Below are positions 35,468 to 45,900 of a stretch of 54,968 nt of DNA, one piece after another; position 1 is the first letter of the stretch; every line of letters begins with the position of its first letter. The stretch lies in assembly GCA_003024175.1 (NCBI GenBank), contig MDYQ01000280.1, positions 1 through 54,968 on the forward strand, read 5' to 3'. The notes beneath the pieces are model-generated. The model worked only from the letters and a program-made list of their open reading frames with translations. It was not told the origin of the DNA and searched no databases. This DNA comes from Planoprotostelium fungivorum (lineage: Eukaryota > Evosea > Variosea > Cavosteliida > Cavosteliaceae). Position numbers and translations under genes: made by a program.

Positions 35468-35970
35468 TGAGTGAAATGAATGAAACGTTCAGGAGAGGGT
35501 TTGATAGCAAGAGGCACCTCTATCGGTGTCGAAACGTGTTGGTTGATTGTGCTCACGTGTCTGCCGGAGAGAAAAATGTGGTCAATGCGGAATTTTTCGC
35601 TGTTTTTGGTGAATCGATATCTCGCTTCAGAAACAGAGTTGTAGTGCACGTGACTGAAGCTTCATAGACACAGTGCAATCTAATTGAGAGATTTCACAAT
35701 GTGAGATGAAAGATCGACCTAGGGCTTTTGTGATCCTCTTTTTATTTCAGTTGTGGCGGTGTGATTTTCCTGCTATCAGCTATTCTTTTATACCACGATT
35801 CAATTAACCTCTGTTCGTCAGATCCATTTATCAATATTAATTGTAATTACGGCAAATATGAGCGCGTTGTAGTTCCGGTTCGGCCGATCCCGAGGCCCGA
35901 GGAGCACAGCACACGATGGAATACGAACACGACACACTACACAACCACAGCAATTACCAACCACTTCATC
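35468..35970. other. Divergent promoter region, ZNF598 and FAD monooxygenase
   Basis: The monooxygenase frame is open upstream to 35761 but the extra residues are not family-like. No other feature seen. Confidence 0.4.
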
Positions 35971-37230
35971 ATGCAGCCTTGCGTTATCATCATCGGAGCC
36001 GGCCTGGGCGGTCTCTGCCTCGCCCAACACCTGAAGAAGGCCTCCATCCCCTGTCGCATCTTTGAGAGAGACTTAAAGGCCGACTGGAGAGCCCAAGGCT
36101 ATCGTATCAGTGTACCTCTGGAGGCTGCTGACGCCATTCGAAAGTGTCTACCCGATCACATGTGGGAGCTATTCGAGAAGACGGCCCTGGGACGATCGAA
36201 GGGCTTCGGTGGCTTCAACGCTCTAGACGCATCCACCATCGAGCAATCCATGCCGACTCGTCCGGCGTACAAAGGAGTTACAGCTCCATCACCCAACGCT
36301 GGAGCAGCAGCTCCACCTGTGAGATCTGGACCGGCTTACATGGCCGATCGTACGGTCTTACGCACTCTACTCACGTTCGGACTGGAAGATTACATCGAGT
36401 ACGGAAAGAAGTTCGTCCGCTGTGAGAAGGCGGAACAAGGCATGACCGCTCACTTTTCAGACGGCACATATCACACCAGCAGCATCATGATCGCCGCCGA
36501 CGGGGCCAATTCTGCCGTCAGAAGACATTACTTACCCGAACACTGCCTCTACGACACCCACCTGAGATGCTTCTACGGAAAGTCTCCCTTGACCGAGGAA
36601 CTGAGAGAGAAATACAACTCGGAAGCCATGAGCAAGACTGCCTTCATTCGTCAGGACGAAATCAGTCTCTACCTCCTCGCCGACCCAGTTCTCTTTCAAC
36701 AAGATCCCCACTCCATCGATGCACGCATGCATCATGCAGATGATTACGTCTACTGGGCTCTCGTGGCCAACACAAAGATGATCGATATCTCGGACAGTCA
36801 GCTCTTCGACCTGTCTCCAGAGCACGTTTCGGACATCGCCCTCCAGCTCACTCACCACTGGCACCCTTCACTCCGGTCCGTCTTAGAGCTTCAAGATAAG
36901 AGCCAGACTGCCGTCATTCGCATGCACACAGCTCATCCAGTCATCCCAGAGTGGGAATCCGACCCTCACATCACCTTCATCGGCGACGCCGCGCACACCA
37001 TGCTGCCGACGGGAGGCTCTGGAGCCACGACGGCTTTCATCGATGCCGCCAAATTGGGAGATCTATTGGTCCAGTCAAACGGTAGACCTACCGCTGAAAC
37101 GATCGCTCAATTTGAGAGGGAGTTGAGGCAGTATGGAGGGGAGAAGGTCAAGTTCAGCATTCTCGGCGGTGGAAAAATCTTTCCAAAGTTTCCTACCTTC
37201 GAGGACTGCACACCGATTCGACAATGGTAA
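35971..37230 (+). CDS. FAD-dependent monooxygenase (aromatic hydroxylase type), intronless
   Basis: A group A flavoprotein hydroxylase, expected to use NAD(P)H and O2 on an aromatic or polyketide-like substrate. About 420 residues from MQPCVIIIGAGLGGLCLAQH (dinucleotide-binding GxGxxG) through FERD (ribose-binding acid), IAADGANSAVRR (DG motif) and FIGDAAHTMLPTGGSGATTA (GD motif). The ATG at 35971 places the Rossmann strand at the N-terminus as is usual; upstream in-frame codons are ignored. The gene has no intron in 1.26 kb, whereas nearly all neighbours are cut every 50-200 bases. The Gly/Ala/Pro-rich loop near SPNAGAAAPPVRSG is unusual. Acquisition from bacteria or fungi is an inference from gene structure. 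Confidence 0.92.
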   Translation: MQPCVIIIGAGLGGLCLAQHLKKASIPCRIFERDLKADWRAQGYRISVPLEAADAIRKCLPDHMWELFEKTALGRSKGFGGFNALDASTIEQSMPTRPAYKGVTAPSPNAGAAAPPVRSGPAYMADRTVLRTLLTFGLEDYIEYGKKFVRCEKAEQGMTAHFSDGTYHTSSIMIAADGANSAVRRHYLPEHCLYDTHLRCFYGKSPLTEELREKYNSEAMSKTAFIRQDEISLYLLADPVLFQQDPHSIDARMHHADDYVYWALVANTKMIDISDSQLFDLSPEHVSDIALQLTHHWHPSLRSVLELQDKSQTAVIRMHTAHPVIPEWESDPHITFIGDAAHTMLPTGGSGATTAFIDAAKLGDLLVQSNGRPTAETIAQFERELRQYGGEKVKFSILGGGKIFPKFPTFEDCTPIRQW

Positions 37231-37474
37231 TAGATAGACAAGTTCTCTTGTGATGATACTTCGCTGTGATGACTTGGTGACGTCTGTGATTGAGATTGAG
37301 TGCGAATAGAAAGCGCAAACATTCGGTCCGTCAGAATTTTCGAGAAACTCACACCCTTAGATCGCCACACGGGCGAGCATCATCAGGAGATACATGAGCG
37401 AGAAACTATTGAAATCATCAGAGTTTTCACCTACTACATCCAAGAGACAATATTCATCCATCCTGGCTCTCAGT

Positions 37475-39691
37475 ATGGACGAAGATCGTGATCAGAGGGA
37501 GCCATTACTGGCAGCGAAATCACCCTCGACATCCAACGTACCCTCTCTCATATCATCCACACCTCTGTTGCCCACACTAATGGAAGATGAAGAGCTCCGT
37601 CCATCTCTGTCGTTTCTCCTCGCACAATATTCAGGTGAATCGTCACCTACGATTTGACCTCTTCACGTTGCCATTGTCTATCAGATCTGTCCCATTCGCG
37701 ATCTCGCAAGAATGATAATCATCGTGACAGGCTACGCTTGCAAAGACGAGCATCTGAACGAGGCTATTCACGTCGTTGTCGTCGAATTTCTCAATGGTTT
37801 CGCCACCTTCTTCATCGTATTATTCACTCTCATTCGACCATTCATAGACAAGGAATACGGAGGTTACTTCTACCCCGCTCAACTCGATCGGTGATCATCA
37901 TCCATCTCACATTTCGATTGACATCCATCGACAGAAAAAATCGTGTGGGCATCAACTTTTACGATCTCGTCTTACCCCTCATGCTCTTCTGTCTGGGAAT
38001 CTCCATCTCCTCTACTCTACGTAAGAAACCTGGCCTCATCGACTATGTCAGCGAGATCTCTAGAGTGAGTCTGTACCATGCATGAACTCATCCCTGCGAA
38101 TGCGATCACGCGATGCTGATCTTCCACCAGACTTGGTTCGGCCTGATTTTTCTCGCACTTTTCGTGGGAAATTTCAAGAATCTCGCGGAAACCTCCACCG
38201 ACTATTCTTTCCTCCTACCACTATTCGCAGTCATCACCGCTGCCTGCTCTTACTTCGTCTTCCACAGGTGATCACGAAATCTCCACGAAAACTCACGTGA
38301 TCAGAACACCCTTCACCGAATCTCGGTTCATCGTCGTCCTGAGAGTCATCTTCATCATCTGCATCATCGCGATCACCATCTTCGCATCGCGATGGCATCA
38401 GCCGCAGTTCTTTCGATTGGAACACTGTGACGAAGTCCTCGCCATCTTAGCTGCCAATTATAGCTTCATCTCCCTGTGGCTCATCGTGTCACGTGACAAC
38501 GTCATCTACCGCATCGTCCCCGTAGGATTCGTCGTTGCGATGAATCTCGCCGCGCCGGTGAGAGATTCCACCGAAATTTCGATGACACGGGCAGGCCGCA
38601 GACTATTGGACTTTTTGGGCCTGGGAGCAAGTCCCAATCCCCCACCTCTTCCCGATGCGTCACCTTCAATGGCTCGTTGTAGCAATTCCCGCCACAGTCG
38701 TCGGCGATTTTTTCCTCGAAAACATCGACATCATCAAGGTGGGCCCGACCGAAGACGTAAATTGACGCGTTGTAGACCGCCGCGGTACCCCCCATCGAGG
38801 CTTATTCTACATTTCGTATGAGCTACGTCGGTATCGCAACTTGCCTCCTCGTTACCATCACCGTAACGACCACTGGTATGTCACCTTACTTCTTGTCCGC
38901 AAAGAACACTCTCATCGTCGGTGAGTTTAGAAGGTGAGAACATGAGATCACTCATGACACGATCAGGTATCCTCATCGCAACGATGGCTCTCTTCTTAAG
39001 ACAGTTCCTGAGATACATCGAAGTCAGATCGGGAGAGTCGCTGTCTGTGTTTAAGAAGACGATCTATTGGGGTCTGTACCACATGATTCTGGGCTGGGTG
39101 TTGGTTCCCATGCGAGGTGATTCGCACGGCGTGGCCGACGTACGGTACGTCGGACTGACCGCCACAGTGAGCGACGGAGGGCCTGAAGGTCTGTCGGCAC
39201 AGCCGGTCAGTCTGTCTTATCTCTTCTTCTCGTCTGGTTTTGCCATTCTGACTTTCCTCTTCTTCTTCCTTCTCATCATCTTGTCCGTGTTTTCCATCAA
39301 GGACAGCCTATTGCGATATCCATGCAAGTTTGTCTATCAAGTGAGACCGATCATCATCACCGACATCGCTGAATGAGCTAGTTGGTCATGTTGATGGGAT
39401 ACAACTCCATCATGGCAATCAGCATGACATCGTGGCTCGTGGTACCTCTACTGCATCTCGTCCATCTCAACGACAGTAAGATTCCCGCCGTGGCGACAGG
39501 TGACGTTCTACATCGAATAACACCCCCTCATCTCCATCTCAGGCATGGTCGTCTCCCTTCTGCTCACCTTCATCTTCTCTTACCTCCGGATACGCTTCTA
39601 TGGACAGTTCACGGCAGAGAACAACATTTGGACGTACCAGTATAAGGCCTCTCCATTCGAGAGGATGCTGGCTCTTATGCTGAATCGATAG
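37475..39691 (+). CDS. Polytopic membrane protein, about 11-13 helices
   Basis: No family recognised. ATG at 37475, MDEDRDQREPLLAAKS; an upstream in-frame ATG at 37394 is possible. The N-terminus carries QREPLL, an acidic di-Leu sorting signal of the type that directs proteins to endolysosomes. Exons encode successive hydrophobic helices: VVVVEFLNGFATFFIVLFTL, YDLVLPLMLFCLGISI, WFGLIFLALFVGNF, YSFLLPLFAVITAACSYF, VVLRVIFIICIIAITIFA, VGIATCLLVTITVTTTG, ILIATMALFLRQFLRY, YLFFSSGFAILTFLFFFLLI, AISMTSWLVVPLLHLVHL, MVVSLLLTFIFSYLRIRFYG, ending MLALMLNR at 39691. Introns carry GAAATTTC and CGTTGTAG words. The region 38540-38820 is the least certain. Confidence 0.7.
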
Positions 39692-39976
39692 AAGATCTTA
39701 CCGGAATTTCGTCTTTATTTCGGTGCGACTGACAGTTGTCGTTGACGACCACACGCTCAATCTGTTGAGAAGGAGATTTTGGACTGAGATACAGACTAGA
39801 ATCGTTTAGAGGTTGAATCGCTGCACCACTTTTATCAAAACGAACGACAGAGTGGAGTGGCAAACGCGGCCGCATCGACTGACAAGTTCTAATTTGATTC
39901 GCGTAATAATATAACGTTACTCGGCAACAGGAGTAAATATCGGATAACGCTCATCAGAGTTGACATCTTGGTCTTG
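39692..39976 (-). other. Short spacer with a 66-residue minus-strand frame
   Basis: A minus-strand frame (39875-39675; RPRLPLHSVVRFDKSGAAIQ..) overlaps the end of the membrane-protein gene. It has no recognised domain and is probably not a gene. The rest is promoter of the histidine kinase gene. Confidence 0.3.
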
Positions 39977-42900
39977 ATGGGAGGAGAGCTGCATCCTGAG
40001 AGGGTTCCTTCTCTCGATGGGGGATTCTCTCTGATCAATTTGAAGAAAGCCAACATCTTGCATCGCGGTCTGGCCACCACTGTATATGAAATCGGTCAGC
40101 CACAGTCACTCGTCATTAAAGCGTCGACGAAGGATCTACCCACACATACTCAGAGAAAGAGGTTTAGAAGAGAGGTATCCATTTTCATATCGGTCCAAGC
40201 TAATCGATCGACAGGTAGAGATTGGCAACATCTTGAACAAGGGGAAGTGTAAAAATGTTGTGAACTACCACGGAATGCACAAGTTAATGTGCGGGCATGC
40301 AGTTGTGATGGATGCTGGGCATCCAGAGTCTCTGGAGTCCATCGCTCAAGAGGTAAACCTCTCAATTGCTAAAATTCATTCTGTGATCGTTCACTCAATC
40401 AATCATTTTGATCCTTCTCACAAACATCAGGATCGCAAAAGATTCACGAACGACGGATTTTCCGCCTTCTATCAGCTGGCCTTGAACATCACACATGCCG
40501 TGGGGGAAGTCCATTCACTTGGGGTGACACATTCCGCCCTCTGTCCCAGCCACATCTTGGTCAATCCTCAGTTAGACGTGCAGCTCATCAGTTTTTCCTC
40601 TGCCTTCACTCTGAAGAGACAAAATAAGGTCCAACTGAGTGCAGAAACCGAGCTGCATTACATATCACCAGGTGAATGCAACCATCAGTTGATGTGTCAG
40701 ACTGAATAGATACAGAGAGGACTGGAAGGCTATTGAGAGAAGTTGATTTCCGCAGCGATTTCTACTCTTTGGGAGTGAGTGCATCACATCGATGATGGAA
40801 TCGTGACGATCCATCAGATCATCTTCTACTGGATGCTGGTGGGTCACACGCCGTACATAGAGACAGACCCTTCCAGGATCATCTACTGTCACATCGCCAA
40901 GGTGAGATGAAATGTGGAACGTCTCTCATCACGATCAGGTGGCTCCTGAACTTCACGAGGTATCCAGCGAGATTCCAGTGCATTTATCACGGCTCATCAG
41001 CAAGCTGCTGGCCAAATCAGTCGACGATCGCTACCAGAGCATCTTTGGCATCGTCCACGATCTACAACACTGTAGAGACCATTTAGAGGTGATCCTCTCT
41101 CGTGATTTTATTTTATTTTTCTTCTGTATTGAACTTCGCAGGACAATTCCTTTGTAGCAGGCAGCAGAGACGCGCGAAGCGAATTTCGCATTTCTAAGAG
41201 ATTGTATGGGAGAGAAAAAGAGGTGAAGCGAGTGACATGTCTGTGGCTCACCCTTCCAGACCAACAGACTGTTGGACTTATTCGATCGTGTATCGTCTGG
41301 CTCTCTACAACGAGGACTTGTGTGGATATCGGGTTTCAGTGGAATGGGAAAGACAGCGTTGATTGAGGAGTTGAAGAAGCCTCTCGTTCGCGATAGAGGT
41401 CTGCTGCTGTCGGGCAAGGTGAGACTACAAAGAGACGTCTCGAATGGTTGAGACGATCTACAACGATGCTGAGTGATGCAGGTGGATCAGTTTACGAGGG
41501 GAGTCCCGTACAGTTCTTTGGTGCAAGCCTTTCGGTGATTAAAATACGCCTCACACATTTAATCTCTTTTAGACAATTTGTGAGAGAGCTACTCAGTGGT
41601 TCCGACACACAGTTGGAGTACTGGAAAGAAAGGTTGAACTACAGCTTGGGTGGAAAAGGTGATCATTTCCCTCCATCTACAGGATTGTAGTTGAGATACT
41701 TGCAGGTGCAGTCATCTGCAATCTCGTGCCCGAATTAGAACACATATTGGGACCTCCCCCCGCTCTACCCGAGTTAGCCCCGACCGAGACGCAGGTGACT
41801 TGAATTCCAATGGAATCCTTCTCATCTCAACGACAGATTCGCCTCAAGCACGTCTTCATACAATTCATCAAGGTGTTCGCCCAGGCAGAACATCCACTGG
41901 TCATCTTCTTAGACGATCTACAATGGGTGGACTTACCCTCTCTGTCACTCTTGGAGGCCGTCCTATTGGACACGACCGTCAGTCACATCCTCGTCATCGG
42001 TGCTTATCGTGACAACGAAGTGAGATCTCGATGAAATTTCGTGGTCACGTGACGAAATCAGGTGGATGAGTCTCACATGCTGTCCAACTACAAGAAGAAA
42101 TTGGAAGAGTCTTTTCCCGCCGAGGAGATCGTTTTGGGACCCCTGGAGAAAGAGCACGTCCACCAGATGATCACAGATGCTCTCTGCTGTACACCCTCCG
42201 TCAGCGAGGGCCTCTCCGCACTCGCATTCGCAAAATCGAGGGGCAACCCCTTCTTCGTCAACATGCTCTTGACCAATCTGCACCGGTGAGTCACTCCTGA
42301 AGATGGACATCTGAATGATAGACAGGGACGGAAAGATCATCTTCGATGCCTACGCTGGGAGGTGGAGTTGGAACGAGAGGGCTATCGCAGGAGTGGACAT
42401 CTCTGAGAATGTCGTAGAGCTGACGACGTGTCGACTGAAAGATTTGGAGCCGGAGGTGCAGAGGGTGAGCGAAATCGACGATGTCACATCCAATCGTCGA
42501 TGTCACGTTCACATCGTCGATTGATCGATGTCGATAGCTCTTGTCCCTGGCTGCCGCCATCGGAAACGTCTTCGACATCAAGATGTTGGCTCTGTTAGCC
42601 AAGCAAGAGACGAGGGAGACCGTTCAGAAGATCTGGCCTGCTCTCGTTGACGATCTCATCTTATTATTCGGCGAAGACGAAGTGATCATTCGATCCAGCG
42701 AGGTGAGATCTGTTTGAGATCTGTTTGAGATCTGTTTGGATCTATCATTCGATGAGATGACTGACGTGGGACAGATGTTGAGTTCAGATGTGGAGGAAGT
42801 GCAGTGTCAGTTTCTCCACGATCGAGTCCAACAGGCGGCACACGAATTGATGAATCGAGAAGAGATGGAATCGACTCACCTCACGATCGCTCAGATCCTA

Positions 42901-45900
42901 ATGGAACACACCGAACAAGACAAGTGAGAGACTCTATCTCACCCTTCATCAGTGACCTCCTCCAGATTAGATTCGCAGATCTTCCAGATTGCATCTCACC
43001 TGCTCATCGCCAGAGATCTGTTGAAAGATCAGAAAGAGGTAAAGTGTGGTGCGTTCGCACGATTGACCTGTTGTAGATCATTCGTGGAGCTGGAGTCTTC
43101 TTACGTGGAGCTGAACACGGTAAGAAGTCTTCTGCCTTTCAACCCTCTTTTGATTTCGCCGACGCGGGTATCTCTATATTACCGGAGAACTCGTGGAAAA
43201 TTCACTATCGCCTGACTCTGGATCTACACAAGTGTAGAGTCGAAGCGTGTTATCTGAAAGGTACAATCGATCGTGTATCGATTTCGATCACGTGACCTCC
43301 TGACGCATAACAGGAGACTATGATACAGCCGAGAAGATGTACACGGAGATATTGAATAACGTGAATCAATTGGAGGACAAGATTGCGATCTATCTCATCA
43401 TGATCACACAATACGAGATTCAACAGAGGTGAAGCATCACGTGATCACGATGAGTGACGTCATCAGGTATGGAGACGTGTATGACAGTACGAAAGAGTGT
43501 CTCAATTTATGTGGCCTGGACCTGCCCCAATGGACATCGGCCGATTCTCTCATCGAACCCATGCTGCAAAAGTGAGCATCTACATCGTTGTAGATGAAAC
43601 GTTCTGAATCATCTACAGGGAATTAGAGAAATTGAAGAAGAATTTGAATGGAAGAGAAGTGTCTTCCCTCATCAATCTACCTGAGGTAATCTATCACGAG
43701 AGACATCGCACTCATTTTCATTAGAACGAAGACGAGATATCTCGTCTCTGTCTCTGTCTTATCGTTGGACTGTGGGCTCCCATCTTCTGTCTGGGAAAAT
43801 CGAAATTGTTCAAGGTGAATCTCGTACTCTTGATCGAAATCTCATCGAAAATTCAGTTGGTGTGTGCCATGATGACCAACATGACCATGGAGAATGGTCT
43901 AAGCGATTGGTCCTCCGCCGCATTCGCACATTTCGGATTCTCCTGCGACGATCACACCCTCGCCTACCAATTCGGCCGACTGGGCTGCGACGTACTCGAG
44001 CTGTGAGATTTCGCGGGAATTTCGATGAAATCTGACTTACCGAAGGAAACCCAACGAGCTACTCAAATCGAGGATCTATCACTCACACGGCGTGGGGCCA
44101 TCCAATTTCGTCATGCCCCTCTCTGAAGCGTACAACACGATCGACGTATCGTTCGAATCTGCGCTAGATCAAGGTCAAGTGGCCTTGGCTTGTTATTCGT
44201 GTCATCACATGGTATCTCACAGGTACCACGGGGGGACCCTCTTGAACGATGTGACGATCCGCCGTGGAGGTCGAAATATTCTGACGTGAATCAGGTGTAC
44301 CAAGTTTACATGCGAGCGAAAGCTTATCTGAACAAGACGAGTGCGTTCGTGCATCAATTCTTGTTGGGTGAGTCCTCCACCACGTGATCGATCGATGGTT
44401 CTGATGTTCATCGGATCTTTTTGATGCTGATGGACGACATCAGGTGCATCGATGGCTCTCCTGTGGCATTTGGAGAAGGAAGAATTCACACCGGAAGAAT
44501 ACAAGAAGAATAGCGATTCCGTCAATGCCGATCTGGCAGGTTACGGCCGTCTACAACAGGTGAAGACATCTCATGGATCGTATTTGTCGACATCATTATG
44601 GTCGACATATCTGAGAGCTAAACAGTTGTTCTGGGAGATGAGCAGTGAATGGGGAGAGATCTACGAAACGATCGACTTCGTGTTGAACCATCCTGATGTC
44701 ACCACGGGACACTGGTTGGCCGTCGAAGTGAAATTTCAAATCGTGAGAGAAAATCGGATGAAATTTCGATGACATACGGCAGATCGTACTGTACTATCGA
44801 TCTTTCGCGGAAAAGTATCTGGAGACTCCGGAGGCCATTTCAGCCGGACACGCATCGAAGAAATCTGTGCGAAATTTGCTCGATTTTCCCCTGACACGTT
44901 CAGATCTACGACGAACACATACAGATCTTGACGTCACAGCTGACCGACATCGCCTCCAGCGGCAGCAGCAACGTCGGCGTAAAGATGATCATGATCGGGG
45001 CTTTCCGATCACTGTGAGACATCCAAGCGAGATTTCGTTGACATCCCACAGGGCAGAGGGTAACTTGATGTCCCACGCCACACAGATGGAGAAGGCACGT
45101 AACGCTGCGGCGATCGCACAATTGATCCAGTGGGAGGCATTCGCCAGCGAGGTGAAACGATTCGTTGTCTCTGGATCTGACGTTCAAGGTCCTGGGCAGA
45201 CTGTGGCACGCTCAAGATTTACCTCTCAACGCCCAGCAGTACTGCAGACAAGCCAATTATCTCTACTCGTGTTGGGGTTCCATCTTCAAAGCGAAACAGA
45301 CCCGTCGCATATTTCGACCTTACTTACGGAAATCGAGTGATGCGACATCAGAACATTCGAGCGCCAGTGACAGCGGTGATCCCATCGATGATTTCTCGAT
45401 GGGATGACGTGGCTGACGTCTCGTAGCCATGGAAGCTGCAGAGGACTCGCCCGATTTAGACGCACAAGTGGTCATGAAGTTGACACAAGTCGTCACGAGC
45501 GAGTCCAGCCTCGATCATCTCGTTGACACGATGATGCGAATTATCATCGAGAATTCGGGAGCACAGAGGGGATATTTCGTCCTCGTACAGAGCTCCGGGG
45601 AATTGATGGTGGTGGCAGAGGGAGACACGGACAAGACGCAATTGGGCGCAACAGACATCGACGCACACGGCTCAGGAAAAGGCCAGGTCAATACGATCCG
45701 TGCGGTCGCGTTGGAATCGAGCGAGAATTTTCCGAGGGACATCATCAATTACGTGGCCAGGACGAAACAGATGGTCCTGTCGAACCCCGTGACGGGTGGG
45801 TCGGTACGTACGAGATACGTACCAACACGCGAAATTTCAGGTCGAAAATCGCCCGGAGCCAGTCGGTCTGTACTCTGTGTGCCAGTCATTTGCAATGCAG

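Noticed and set aside
35818-36030. Minus-strand 70-residue frame overlapping the monooxygenase start
   Set aside because: Overlaps a strongly conserved FAD domain on the other strand and has no domain of its own.
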